64,000 nucleotides of DNA from Psococerastis gibbosa (taxonomy: Eukaryota > Arthropoda > Insecta > Psocodea > Psocidae), in assembly GCA_963971405.1 (NCBI GenBank), contig OZ020489.1, forward strand, positions 26,934,290 to 26,998,289, written 5' to 3'. The translations under genes were made by a program, and so were the position numbers. Of this stretch, positions 1 to 15,000 are shown piece after piece (the stretch's first letter is position 1; each line of letters opens with the position of its first letter). Below the pieces are notes generated by a model that worked only from the letters and a program-made list of their open reading frames with translations, ran no database searches and was not told the origin of the DNA.

Positions 1-96
1 GCAACTGGTCCACATGGCCGTGCTGAAGTTAAAATGAATTTGTCTTCTCACGGGGGTAAAGGAACGTTTACATCAAAACATGTGGGAATGCATCAG
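1..96 (+). CDS. Filamin exon 1 of window (partial Ig repeat r1)
   Basis: Reads ATGPHGRAEVKMNLSSHGG in frame 1 and ends CAT CAG before GTAAGT, phase 0. It is the middle of an Ig repeat (TGPHG...GTFTSKHVGMHQ) that continues in the next exon. The true 5' boundary may lie upstream of the window. Confidence 0.8.
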
Positions 97-3000
97 GTAA
101 GTCTCCTAAACCTATAAATAACGCTCCAGATTCACGAATGGGACTACACAAAATTAATTTCAATAGAGGCGGTAACAAGCTCTCTAGTGCAGGGATAAAC
201 ATTGGAACACCATTGGGGTTAAAGTCGTATCAAAAATTTAATACCGTAAAGTAGAAAATTCACAATCCCCAGAATACGCGTATGTCCATTGCCGGAGCGT
301 CATATTAGCAAGTGCCGTTTGTGTGGGTAAAATTTCTGTATCAGGATTTAATCATGGGCTGCTACACACAAAGGGGAAAATAATTATTTATTCATTTTCA
401 CAACTTCTCTGACCTAAACCGCAAAATTCCTTCAGAAATGTATTTATGCAATTATGTAAGCCCTTTTTACCCCTGTTTCTGTTGAATTATTTGTGCATTC
501 CCAATGTCAAATTTAACCGGTCCCTAAGTAAGTAAATACCGGTCCCTAAGCCTGGCCTTCTTTCCGATAATACAAATAAAATTAAAATTATAATTTAGGG
601 ATGTATCGAATTCGATAGGTACTTTACGAACGCCCCCTCCTCCTATTGTCTTTGGGATCCATCCAAAAATTTATTTCGAACTAATGTAGTTTTATTCATT
701 TTGTCCATTGGCCTTGAATGGGGGGTTTTGGAGAGTAGGCCCTAAGCTTATTGGATGAATCATTTCTTGTAGATAACAGTTACCAATGAGGGAGAGAGAG
801 TAAGTGGAGCTCCAGTATTTGTCCGAGTCGTGCCTAAAGCTTCCGAAATCGATTTCCCCGGAATAGACCCATGTGCCATTGGAAGTATTGTTGAAGTTTT
901 GGTCAATTCGTATGGTGGGAGTACCAGCAATGTTGATGTGACTGCGTGGAGCCCTACGGGCAGGCCGCTCAACTGCCCTGTCAACGCCAAAGACGGCGTG
1001 TATACTGCCAGTTTTCAACCCGATGAAGTTGGTGAATGGTCGATTGCTGTTACCCATAAAGGAGAACATCTGCAAGGTGGCCCCTTCCCATGCTTTGTCT
1101 TCGACCCTAACGGAATTAAAGTAAGTAGTGTAACGCAAAGTCCAGGGAAGCAGGCTTGCAGCATATTTCTGTCAAAGGAAATCAAAGATAGGCTGCTTCT
1201 TCACGCAATGGAGAAATGAATTCTCCCATAGTCTAGCTCTAGACAATACAATATAATGACCTTTATACCACAAAATGTAAGCTGAATTACTATTTAGACA
1301 CCTACAATCTACGATTTATAAAATAATTCCATTCTGAAATGGGGAAATGCGTTTAAAACGAAATTAATGAACTAATTAATTAGGTAGGCCTACCTGCAAT
1401 GTTGCCATGCATGATTTGCCAGAACTTGTAGATGTCCAGGTCAACAGTGGGAGCTAAGCAGATTGGATGGTAAAATTCAATGCCCCCCGAAAATATTTTA
1501 AGTATACGCGACTGAAATTCATTATTTTACAATAATTTTGTGAACTAAAAATGTATTAGGCGGAATTTTTCACCGTGGCAGAAGGCTTAGATAAAACTTG
1601 TAAACATTCTAGCGCCACGTTAAAGTAAACAATAAATAAATCTTGAAGACTTGAAATAAGCTTGAAATCCACTCTCTTATCAAATCTAAAGTTTATTAAT
1701 TTAATTTATGACATTAGACGTTACTTACTACTAGCGTTAGTTTTATTACTGTGCAGCACTGCAGCTGAATTAAATTTCTCATCTTTTGCTTAAAAAATAA
1801 TTCAAACAGGTACGTCAAACTCAAACATTAATTAACATTCAGCAACAGCCAACACGGTAGCCGGGGCCAGGCAGCTAAAAGGTAGCCCAAGTAGGCTAAT
1901 TAGAAAATATCGTGAATGGCTTTGTGTGGCTGTAAATTTGGAGGTAATTCCATAATGCAGTTCGAATCCAGTTACTTACGGAGTAATAATGTAGCATAAT
2001 ATTTACAGCAAAATTATATTGTATTGGTATCATTGCTTATTACAATTAAGAATTACTATTCTTTCAGCTTTTGAACACAGATGGAGCTCAACCCAACACA
2101 CCGTTCAATTTCTTGGTTGATGCCTCAGCATCGGGAGGTCTCGGGGACATTCAGCTGGACATCGTTCACGACAAACGTTCTGTTCCATTCAGCATTGAGA
2201 AAATTGCTGCTAGTCTCTATAAAGTCAGCTTTGTCCCGCGCTCGGCGGGAAAGCATCGAGTATTTATTTATTTCAATGGAATGGATGTAAGAGGTACGAG
2301 TATAGTTTTACCCCTACTATCGTATTATGATTTTTAATTTTTAATTGTCTAACTTTTAGAAGTTACCATAGCCTACTGACTACTCATGTACTGCAAGGAT
2401 ATCTGATTCTGACATCGGTCATCCTGACATCCTGTGATTCCTGTCTCTTATATATCCATAAAATAATTCAAATTTCAAATACCAGTATCACGATTCACGA
2501 AGCACAAAAGTTTTTTACTGTGCATTGCTATTCGCGATTGTTTCTTACTTTCAATATTATGTTACTTTTCACAGGCTCGCCATATACCATACGTGTCGGA
2601 ACTCGAAAAAGATCTTCTCTCAAAACTTCAACAGTCCGAGACGTCCTGAACAGCCGTTCACCTATCATACCGCAGTCTCCGTCGCCTCCGAATATCAGAC
2701 CTGTCAGCCCTCTCCTTGACAAATCTTCCCCCCTTTACTCTCCATCTGTTGTCAAACAAGCCAACAAGCAAAAACACTATAGATCATCCATTGGAGAAGA
2801 AGAGGACATGAACAAGTCTTCAGTTGTGTTCAATAATCATGGCTATGACGACAGCTTCCACAGCAATGAGCGCAGCCATATTGAGCGTGAAAGATACGCC
2901 ACAAGTCAGGAACACAACAAATTTTCATCGTCAGACCGTAGTAATACTGTGTCATTTGCGGATCGTAATGAAACTAACCGATTTGTTGCCTCAGATCGCA

Positions 3001-6000
3001 ACAATTCAGTTTCTTTCAAAGATAGAAACGAAAGCAATCGCCTTGTTTCTTCAAATAACACTGTTTCCTTTAACGACCGAATTGAAAGGAAACCTTTAGA
3101 ACCTATTATTACAAGCGATCGAAAACAAATGCTCGAAAATGGGTATTCTTCAGTAAAAACGAGCAGCTTTGAGAAACGAGAATCGTTCCAAAACCGAAAC
3201 GTTTTGTCATCTGAAAATTTTAAAAACGAATTGATGTCTCATGTAAATAGGGCCAAGAGCCCGTCGATGAGAGTTCAAAGTCCAAAGAGTCCGGTTTTTC
3301 GGACGGCCAGCCCCGAAGTGAGGAGTTCGGTTTTCAGATTTGATGATGACCGCGTCGGGAGTCCTGGCTACAAAGTGTCCACGTCTGCGTCCACGTTCCG
3401 CTCGTCGGAGAGGGTAAATAGTCCACATTTGCTGTATGCAAGCCCTCTTCCAATGACTGATAGACGTCCTTCCGTAGATGATGGCATTAATAGCTCCTCA
3501 AACATACAAGGTAAATCATAAATAGTAAGAACTGCCTAGGTCAGACTGGATCATAAATAAACAGACATTCCGTAATTTATAATTCATGTTCCGTGAAACA
3601 ATGGGTAGATGGAAAACCGTGGGACGATATTGGATAAAAATCTACTTTTTTTCAATTTAGTGCGCCTAGATGGACTGGCCCAAGTCGTTATAATATTCAA
3701 TGCCTCTATAGAGAATTGATAAGTAATGATTTAAAGACACTTAATCAATGAATGATAACAAAATGTATTAATATTTATTAATAACTGTTTTAGGTTTAGG
3801 TGTTAATTCTTAAAATTATTATTGTAATGTAATGATTTTTTTAGTTTCAAAGAACTACTCGTCATCTCATCGTCGAGATTCATGGGATGCCATCAATAAA
3901 ACGGAAAATCTGTTGTCTGCAGAGTCCATTGACAGACATAGATCACCAAGTCCTTATCGAGCCAAGGCAAGTTTAGCAAAATCCAACACTTCTTACGCTG
4001 CTACTACAATATTAAGTTGAAAATCATGATTTTTCCCTCCTTGAAGGTGGACACCCGCGTGCATGATATACTTTTTCTTTATAGCAATTAGTTTGAAGTA
4101 TGCTGGACACGGAGGCTAATAGTGTAGTATAAACTCTAGCTAAGCGTTCATTAAAAAATGCCATGGTCCGATTAGCGCTGTCAAAGAAACTAATCCTTAA
4201 GCTAACACAGAATAGGGAAATAATAATAATATACACAATACTTACGGAGTTCCTAACTGTGCTTATTCCTAAAGCAGTAAAATTAATCTAAGATAATCTA
4301 ACCGAAATTAGTGGTTATAGAAAAAACTGGACTTCGGCATTCGATAATTTATTGCAGATCTTGCATTTTGGCTGTTAAGGGCTATTTCGATATTCAGTCA
4401 ATTCAAAAGGCGAAGCTACCGAGGATTCACTCAAAAAATGCTTCGCCGATCGTGTCAGGATTCGTCGTATAGTGAGCATAAGTCAATAAAGAATGATTTG
4501 TGATATCTTTTAGTTCCTTCTAGAATGACTTTAATTTAATTGCAGAGTCCAAGCCGCATATTGTCACCCGAGCCAGGCCTGGCTCGCGGTTCTGCGTACG
4601 GTGACTCGCTTCGAGTGGTTCCCATAAACAGACAATCGTCCATTAGTTTAGACCTTGGACCTGATGTCATGCCTGCCGATGTCAGTGTCGTCGTTACCTG
4701 TGAGTATAAGCTACATATGTTCGCAAATTTTAAGGACTTTAATGCTCTTGAAGCCTCTTTAACAGATATTGCCATGTAAATTTCTTGTTACAAAATTCAG
4801 ATTATGCAGGCGGTGAAGGACGTAGAAGCTTTTGGTTATGCTAGAGATTTGGGGCCGTAATTTTACATTGAACTGGAAATAGCGAAGGGACATAAAGTTA
4901 TTTTTATTTTCGTTACAATGATAATGATACTACTGAAGTATTTTTTACCCGTCAGAAAGCATCCTCACGTCGATACCTCAAAAGGAATCCATCCCCTAGC
5001 ATTCATTTTGAGCAGTCAAGATGAGATTCTAATCCATGGAAATGTAGGATTGAGTTGAAATAAAGAACTATCTTAGTGCATTTCATGCCTGTATTGTACT
5101 TATTATATTAGTATGTCTTTCGTGCCGGTATATTCATTATATTTATTTTTTTTAAACAACTTGGTTGCAGCGCCCACACGAAAGGACGTACCAGCCCGTG
5201 TGGCTCGAAGCATTCGAAACGGAGAACTAAGCGCCATGTTCACAGCGACTGAAGTCGGCGAGCATTCGGTGGACGTACGAGTCCGCAACCAGAGGATTGC
5301 TGGCGCGCCATTCCGCACCCACGCGTATAACCTTAAAGCCATCCGAGTGGGGAAAATCCCGAATGGGAAGGTCGGCGAGCCTGTTCAATTCGAAAGTACG
5401 TCTAATTTCTGTTTCAATTGTATTGTTGGCGAAACTGTCTAACTGAATTTCCCCACAAGTTGTTTGACGACGACTCCTGCAAGAAGTCGTGGCTTGTTTC
5501 TTTGGTTGTTTACTAGAATAATAACCGAGTTATTTAAAAAAAAAAAAAAAAACTTTTTCTCAAATAACACTTTGGTATGCGCCTTTAGACAAGTACTTGA
5601 GCATTTAATCTTGCTCTTGTGTATATATTATATTTTTTTAATTTAGTCTATATTGTACATAATTGAAGTGATAATGATTAACATCAAAATTACCCAAAAT
5701 CTTTTTTGCATAAGCCTATATCCAAAATATTTTTTGTAAATTTCAGTGGATTGGATTGTGGCAATTGCTGACCTTGAACCTATTGGGTGATTAACTTCTT
5801 GTTGTATTTATTTCGGCATGGAAACCAGTGTTGACTTCCCTAGTTCTCGGACCGTTCAATTGATAAAAAGTAGGTTTTTTTTAAGTTAATGGAATTATTT
5901 GCTTGCAGTTGACGGGTCTGGGGCAGGATCAGGCAACTTGGAGATACTAGTCAATGGGGGTCACGTGACCTCTTTTGTGAGAAATTTGGGACAGCAGCGG

Positions 6001-9000
6001 TTCCTGGCGTCATTCGTGCCCCATGAGGCCGTGCTCCACAGTGTCGACATTAAATTCAACGGGGAGGTTGTGAGTGGTAAGTTTGACAATTTGTTTCCCA
6101 AGTCCAAACCGGTCGGGTTTGCTTGCCTTTGGCTTAATGAAGTCTAGTTCGCCTCCAATTCCGTAACTTGCATGCAGTGGCTGCTCGTGGTGTCAAAAAT
6201 GCTTTAAGTCAGCGATACAAAATAGAAAGCGGAGCATATCGAAACTAGATTGATTATTAAAAGGCACGCACAATGACGGTGAGAAATAAACGTACAGGTT
6301 AACCGAATTACATTCCCTGCCTGCAGACTGTCTCTGCCCCATATAAATTAATAGAAGTTACTGGAAACTACAAAAACATCTTCACTTTACAACAGCAGGC
6401 TGGAGACTTTCATGACCATAAGTTAAGAACAGGCGAAAGTCCGTAGGGGTCTGGTCCAGGTACCAGCACCGCCTCTTATGCATGGGGGTTGCGTGACCTT
6501 GTTTAGTGTGTGTATTGTGTGAAGGCGGCACAATGTCAAACGGGGCCAATCTTATGCAAAAATTCCTCAATGATATGAACACGAACCATTGTTAAAAATA
6601 AGTAGCTAATTTGGTGTGAAACTTATAAACCATGAGCATGAGGATCTCTAAGGGACAAAATATTTTCGTTATGTTATTTGCGTTATGTAATGCGTGCGTG
6701 CGCGACCATAAGCCAAGCATAGGAGCATTTTTGATTCCTGACTTCGGGTGATATCATCACGCCTCAGAACGGCTGGAGTCCTGTGTTATTCACATATACT
6801 GGCCAGCTGTTGACCCTGCTCTCCTCCCATTGCTTATTCATACGCTCCGATCTACTTCTACCTATCGTTCAGCTATTTTAGGGAGATTCATCTACCCATT
6901 GAAATGGCGACCAAAGTTCGACTTTCAGAAAATTTCTTAACAACTTTTCATTTCTTGACCCCCTGAGCCTAAAACCACCCTCCGTTCAAAATGTTATACA
7001 TATATTATATATGTACGTATGTATTTATGTATATCGATTGTAGGAAACACTCTAACTGCCGTAGATATTATCCGATTTTGATGAAACTTGGCACAAAAAT
7101 TGATAATACAAATGTCTTGATCGAGTTCGTTAACCAGCTAGATCCACTGTTTAGTTACAAGATGGCGGCCAATTGAAACCTCATATAATTCATATCTCAG
7201 TTAATATTGGTCGCAGAAGAATGATTTAAAATCTGACTGAAAGCCCGTATTATTGTCTACGATAATGGTTATCAACCCTTTTTACGACAAATCAACAATT
7301 TCAAGATGACGTCCATTCAAAGTGAAAATAATATCAAATCATAGAATAATATTTACTATTTACTGTGTGAAAAGTTCATAGGCGTCATTGTGGTTCGAAA
7401 TTTGGAACACAAGAGTGTTTTGTGTGTTGATGTTGTGGTTGGGAAAATAATAAAGTTTTTTTTTTTTAATTAAATTATGTACATAGAGTAGGTAGCATGG
7501 AGGGAAATTCTACACTTGTTGCCTACACCTGATCGGCCAGAGCCGAAAGGGGTTTTTTTTGCTTCGTTCACACGTTGCTTAGAGTATCTGTGCGTGAAGA
7601 CTTTCTGATTATAGGTGATTGTGGGCCTACTTCAGGGGGGCCACAGTGGACGGTGGTGACGGTAAAAATTCTTGATTCTTTTTCAACATTAAATTAAACC
7701 GTTTTTGCATTTACTATATTTAAAAAACAAATACCCTAATAAGATGGGCGACGCTGACACTCAACTTCCCATGAAATTGTTATTAATTTCTCCCAAATTC
7801 GAGAAACTTTGTTAAGATTTTGTGAATAATGTGTAACTTTAATACAACCAGTATTCGTCCATATTAGTACTGTAGGTACTTGTTAATTTTTTTGTTCCTC
7901 AGTACCAAAGCTTTTATCGGAGCAGAAACGTCTAGTTGGCGTTCGATATTCACAATCAACAGAAGGGGGGGCGGCTGCAATCAACAACATTTGTTCGGTG
8001 GGACCCCTAGCACAGGCCATTGATTATGTCCAGAGATTGTTACCTTATAGGTTGTGCCACGTTATTTCCACAGCCCAATATAGATTGCGCTATCCTCTTT
8101 GTTACTTGGACGGATATGTTAATGTGCAGGAACAAGGCTTATTACGGTCTTAAGTGCTGGAATGGAGGCAGGCTAGCGCAACCAAGGCCAGCTCATCCAC
8201 CCATATCCGACTTATGCCTGTTGATGCACCTTACCTGTGAGCCAATTCTATTTTTAGGATTCCGTAAACGTATCGTAATTATTTGTTTACCAACGTTTAT
8301 TGTTGAGTAGGGCTCTATATTAGACTATATAATTATAGTGCCTTATAGAGGTAAGAATTACAAGTAGTATGCTCGAATACACAATTACATATTCAATTAT
8401 AGGAGATAATCGGGCACCCCCATAGTCCGCTTTTAAAAACAAATGCCCAGGAAATACAATAATATTTCGATCGTGGAGCCATTAATTAGATGTCACAAAG
8501 TAGAAGAAAATACTCCTTTACATTTTGATATGTTGTATGTGGCCGTCACACCAATTAGCCACAGTTTTGGAACTCCTTCAACTTGACATTTTTTTACAAA
8601 TATTTTGCAATAACTGTGGCCGATCGGTGTTAGTGACGATCACATAATGGGCATCAAAATTTAGAGGAACATTTCTTTTACTTTATGGCTTTATTTCGGA
8701 TATTTCCTGTAAAATTTGATTTATGCACCCGTAAGGTTTTTCCCCCGATAGCAGGTGTTGCAAAAGTCCACGGAGTCGCCTTCTGCTTTTAATAATCCAA
8801 GGGAAGATAAAAGGACTGAGGACTCCCGGCAGAAGAAGAACATCCTGGTTGAAAAACCTGAGGCAGTGACTTGGCAAGATCACGACTTCCCTTTTCAGAG
8901 CAGCAGTCTACAAGGTCCAAATTGCCATGATGATAGCCAATCATAGATAGAAGAGGCATTTAAAGAAGATCAACTGGAGCGTTTAGCACGTTGGTTGCGT

Positions 9001-12000
9001 AATATGAATGAATTCAGTTTTGACCTGCGGTGAAGCTAGAATTATTTTTTTAAATTATTATATTAAAATATTATTTTGCCTGCCTCCAACAAATCAGGCT
9101 TATGGCTAGGGTGGCCAGATATACTCTTCTCAAGAGTATTTATACTCTTTTGTGTGCCAAGCTCGACATAGCCTACTCTTTCTTTTTGTGCTTTTGATGT
9201 AAATACATATACTGTATAAACTTTTTTAAATCAGATCCCACTCTTTTAAATAAATTTGCAAGAGCTATGCTAGAGGAAGTGCACTCATCAGCTAAATACA
9301 AGTAACTTAGGTCGGAAAAAAATACACAAGGTAGAATTTAATATAAATAATTTTATTCTTCAAGTAGCTATTGCTTCACTCAACGTTTGTTAACAATTTT
9401 AAAAATGTTATGCGAATAAATAATCTTGTTATCCTACGATTTTTTTAGTGAAGAAATAGGTGTACTATACCCCACCAATCAGTGACTTAAAGAGAGTGTG
9501 ACACACCACCACCACCACCACCACCCCCCCCCCCTCCCCCAACTTGGCTGTTGGATGCACATATACCAATACTTACTCTCTTTTGGTTTTGAAAATCTGG
9601 CCATCCTACTTATAGCTTTGGATAAGAAGTAATTAAGTAATTCAATTTGAATTGAAAACCTGATGCAAAGGGTATCTACTAGCTCCGCACCTGAGCATGT
9701 ACCTGTTGCGGCACATGCTAGGACGGTGCCGCCCGCCGCAATAGATAGATTGAGATTCAGGATTCAGTTTGTGCGCGGACATCGTGGAAGTGGGTTCGTG
9801 AATTGTGTTGTCGTGTCAAGTTCGGCCATATTGCTCTGTTTTTGTCAACATTTGTGGGGTGTTTCTGTGTTGTTTTACGGGGGATAACCTTTTAAAATTG
9901 ATTATTAGGGTGAGTTTTTATTCCAGGAACTACATAGTGGTATAAGTTGTTTTGGGTATAGGCTTCTAGCGTTCTCCAGACTCCAATCCAGCTATCTTGG
10001 TAGTTGTATTAAAATTTCAGGTACAGGTACCCACCCGTTGACCTGTACCAACCAAACCCTAGGGCCAATTCTCAATCAAGATTTTCAGAGAGATCAAATC
10101 GAGATATTTCTTTATTTAAATACGGCTAGTTGATAACTGGCTGGATTTTGTTGAGTTTTAAGCCTAATGATTGTTAGGTAAAGCCATTAAGGTTCACCCT
10201 ACCCCTAATAAAATCCCCGTTTCATGTCGAATTTTAGCATTGAGGGGTAGCCTACTTATTGCTTATGAACATTTTCAATGGAAGGAACTTGTCAGAGGCA
10301 TGCAAATAAAACAATCCTTGTTCAAGATGTAAATTATCTTGCAAATGGGAAGTATACCTTCGACATGCGCATTTTCGTCCCACTTTGTGTACAACGGGGC
10401 ATTTGGCATTAGTAGGCTTAGCTCAAGTGAACCTTTACCGATTGTTATTGTATGGAGCAGGGACGCCGACTTGGGGGGGGGGCAGCACCACCCCCAGAAG
10501 CAAAGAACCCTTAGTGCAGTTTATTTATTTGTCCCTTGATATTTCAAACATTAAGATAAAAATAAATCACATAATTTGGCATTTGCACCGCACCAACTTT
10601 TCTAAACTTTTTGGCGCCAATTTTGTTCGTATAGCCAACTTTCGAATGATTTTTTTTTATAAAGGCTTTAGTAAATAATTTTATAGAAAGGGCGAGTGTA
10701 CGTCGGTCAATGCTTTTTGCATTATAGTTATTTTAAGTAACCATTTTCCTGATACTTTCCAGAGCACCGAATTCCTCCCGCCCCCCCAGAATTTTTAAAA
10801 CTCGGCGTCCCTGGTATGGAGGGGACAGCCTGACGGTGGCTGCAGTGGGTGAGCCGGTAGTGTTATGAAATTTTTGTACTCTGCTGTAATCTATACCTAC
10901 CTAGTTAGTATTCGGAGTGTAGATACCCGTACCGGCTTACCTCCTTAGCCTATTTTAAATTGCAGAAACACTAAAGGCTTGGTAAGGAAGACTGCAAGCA
11001 CGGCACCGCCATACTTTTCAAGCGATAGTGGGTGGAACCTAGCAAGGCCGTAGCCAAGGGGGGGCTTATTGGGTTGCAGCCCCCCCCCCCCCCCGAAATG
11101 AAAAATTGAGAATTAAATAAATCTTCGTTCGGTAACATGAATATGTCTTCCTAAGCAAATTATAAAATAAAATTTTCCCCCGGTCCCCCTGTTAGGTGCA
11201 AAATGAATATACATTCCTTTGCAAGCTTTCCTGCTTTAAAACCTCACTGTTTTGCAGTTAAATTTTCAAAGTTTTTCACCGGGGGAGACCCCCGGGCCCC
11301 CCTCTTTCGGTTAAAAGCAATATAATTTCTATGAATGAGCATTCTTTTGTAGACTTTGTCAAATCCACAAATCCATATCCATATCCAAATCTGTGTTCGC
11401 ACCGAAGCTAAACCCTCCAATAAATTGCCTTTTGATGTGCCTATGCCATCATAGTATATAGAGTAACACCATAACCTCTAAGGAATACACTAGATACAAT
11501 TGAATTGTCCCCACCCCTTACTTCTCAGGCCACCCAGTTCCAAAACCTTAACATACAACATACTCGTCCGGATATACAGTAGATTGTCAGCAGTTGCTTA
11601 TTTGGAACCGTCCCTCCGATTATGCCGCTGTTTGGTCGGGGACTGCTTATTCGTTATATTCGCAGCTAGCCAACATATCTGGTGGCTTTTGCGCTATCCC
11701 CCACCCGCGAACTCGCTAGTAGCCTGCAGCTCAGCCCTACAAGTCAAGGCATGGTAAAATTTTCTTCCGGATTTCGAAAGTTTGGGAGATGGTCAGAGTC
11801 ACTCTGATAATTCACCTTCGCTTGAGTGCGTTCCTTCCTAGGAAACCTGCTGTAGTGATGCTAGGCGCATTCCCACAGATGCTGGTTTCCCATGACTTTG
11901 GAATTTTGTCATACTAAGTGACTTGGAATCGAATGTTCGGTTGGGGGCACTTTCTTCGTAGAAAGTAGTGGTGGTATTATGGTCATCTGGAAAGTGCGGC

Positions 12001-15000
12001 CGGCTAATGATGTGGATCGTGTAACCTCTCTAGTCCACCGCTACCAATCGCAACAATGATTGCGGCAATTCAAGGACGGCCATTTTGTTTATTTATAGGT
12101 TCAATTGAGCAGACCTTGTTTCTCATTCACAATTAGCCTGATGCATGCAGTTGCCCGGCGTAGTCCAGTTGCTAGAGGACTGGACTGTGAACCGGTAGGT
12201 CGAAGTTCGAGACTCCATGAAAATGGAAACATGTTCCACGGGGTCTGGGTCCACACAACCCTAATGGATAATCGACTTCGATGGCCAGGTGGTAACGTGC
12301 TTGCACTTGTGCGAATCTTTACACGCCATATGATTGGAGAAGTGTCGTAACTCAACCTACAGAGGCGACTGAAGAGGTGAATCGGATACATTCATTAAAT
12401 TGATTGTATGCGATTAATCTTGTTTTAAAAACATAAATAAATAAACAAAAAACCTTCGTGTTCTTCTCCTTCTTTAAATGCCTCTTCTATCGCAGATTGG
12501 TGAACATCATTGCAATTTGGACCTTAATGGCTGCTGCGTACGTTAAAATAGTTTATCCCTACTTTAACGGCGCCTTGTCCCACCCACGGGGTTGGCGGCT
12601 AGTGCGGGGAAAAGTTTGTTATAGTTTCAATCGTAAGCATGTCAAAATAGTCGGTTTGGGTTGACATCGATGTCAATGACTATAGGAATTCATTTGGATT
12701 CAATAATAATAATGTCCGCATCCCGACGGGGTCATTGGCAGGGCAAGGTTAGAAGGTCATATTAAAAGAAGGTCGACGTCCATAAAAAGCCCATCAATAA
12801 TGAAAAGTGAAAAAATTAAGTTGGACCACCTATAGTAACTTACTATGCTGTAGTGGCACGGGACGTATGAATTTATTTGATTCTGCCTGTCGATCAGGGG
12901 CGTAAAGTTGGGGGGGGCCAACTTGCCCCCCCCCCCCAGCCTTGAGCATTGTAAGACGTGGTTCATACTTCATGGTTCCCTTTGCAGCAATATTAATATA
13001 AGCATTCCTTTTTTACATTTCTAAAATCTACAACTATTAAAATTCGTAAAACCCTACTATTTTGCTCTTATATTTTCAATTTTTCCTTAAATCCTGTCTG
13101 ATGACGTCATAAGGTCTACTTAGTTTTGCCCCCGCCATCATTCTGAAACTTTACGCCTCTGCTATCGATTATTATTTTTGGGGTTGCTCAGCGCCTTCTG
13201 TTGAAAGTTGAGGGTGCTTGAGCACCATACAAGTTGGTGCCACTGCATGCCCCCCCTATCGGTCAACGGCCCTACTGCGAACACGATAACATGTTACATG
13301 CGTTAATTGTTCACTGAGCAATAGAGTTCACTGAGTAATAATTGCATTAAAATTCAGGAATGGTTCTTGCACATCATTAGTATGCATGGCTAACTTTCCA
13401 TCGTTAACATTTAGTAAGACTGTGAATTGCAGATATTTTTCTAAATTATCCCCTATGGTGCCCATTCCATTGACCGGCTAGGGCTATTTCCAAAAACGGT
13501 GACGTGGTAGCAGACATTCAAGACTTAGGTGGCGATTCCACCGACCTCGCATTGCAGAATTGACGGAAATGTTTATTTTCCTCTATGCCATAGTTAAAAT
13601 TGATCAATGATCATACAGTAAAATCACAAACAAACAAACTAAAATTAAAAAATGGCGTCATGGGATATGTTAAGTACAAACATATTAACCCATTAAGACC
13701 GGCACTTTTTTTTTCGTCCGATTTGAATGAAATTTGCATAACAGAGTCTTTTTAACTCTAGAAACACGAGAAAAATACGAAAAAAAATTTTTGGCTTGTG
13801 GTTGCTGAAAAATGCTGCCGGCTCGTATGGGGACATTAGGTCTATATGTACTTAACAGGTGGACACATGGAAAACTCATTAATATTCATAAGAACCTGGT
13901 TTCTTTTATTGCATGTGATGTTTTTTGAAGCAGTCACGCTCAATACAAAGGGTGATGCGACAATACTCGCATTGCCAACGACATTTGGCATGACAGATGC
14001 GGCAGCGCTGTTGACTCAGGAGTTTTTTCGGCCAGTGTCCTAGAGCTGGCTGATCCCGAGGGTTTAGTGGCAGCGCTTCTCTTTTACCCTTTACTTTGTG
14101 GAATACAGCAGCATCCCTCAGGTAACTTCTGACTATGCTCCTCCGGAATCCTAATTCGTCCATATTCCCGTCAGCAATTTTGTGCAGCCGCCAAGCATTG
14201 TATACAGCAAGGTCTAGAAAATATGTGAAGATAACGAAGTACCATCTTTTACTTCGCAGACCAACTCGGTAAGCGTTGACGCCTTGATCAACTAAGTCAA
14301 CCCCACCCATGTGACTGTTATAAGTCTTGAACAGGCGGGGTTGGGGCACGCTCACTTTGGCCAACACCTTACGGTCCCACCTTTTCACCGCTCCTTTTGG
14401 CTCCACGGAATCAAAATTTGTAGCCATCGTCACTAAGCTATTGTCCATCCAACGAACGGCTAGTATTCCATTTTTTTTGTCCAAGAAAGAAAAAGAAGTT
14501 CCTCTGGCTAACTTCTTCGGTTTCTTCTTTATCACGGCCGATTTCTTTGGAAGTTTCGCTCCCTTTTTTATATCTTTTTTCTTTTTTTCGAGAGGCATCC
14601 GATCTTCCCGAACAGTGCCGGTACCTCGTATCCCCATTTCCCTCAAAGTTACGAGTAGAGGGTAGTTCGTAAAAAAATTATCGAATAAAACTACTCTTTG
14701 CTCAGGATGGGGTATTTTGGAAACAAAATCTAAAACCACTTGCGCTCCTAACCCCATATTCTTATCAGTAGCTGTGGTCCTCCCCTGGTATACATCGAAA
14801 TCGTAACAATAGCCATTGGAGCTAGCAAGCATCCAATTTTTGTAGCCAAAGCGAATAGGCTTGTTGCGTATAAATTGCTTGCAGCTATGTTTACCGAAGT
14901 ATTTTATCATTGATTCGTCAACTGAGAAGTAGTTGTCAAAATAACCCCATTGCTGAAAGTTAGTTCTGAGGCGGTCTATGAATGGTCGAACTTTATACAT

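Noticed and set aside
692-1138. 148-residue minus-strand ORF
   Set aside because: It is the antisense of filamin exon 2, where the sense reading is clearly conserved.
6991-7176. Small ORF with YICTYVFMYI
   Set aside because: Low-complexity AT-rich translation continuing into a dispersed repeat.
8755-8946. Polar 63-residue plus-strand ORF in intron 8
   Set aside because: Composition looks protein-like but there is no homology that I recognise, no splice signals that fit the filamin frame and no second supporting signal.
14327-14665. Plus-strand ORF within the piggyBac element
   Set aside because: Shadow of the minus-strand transposase; phenylalanine-rich translation of its lysine-rich region.
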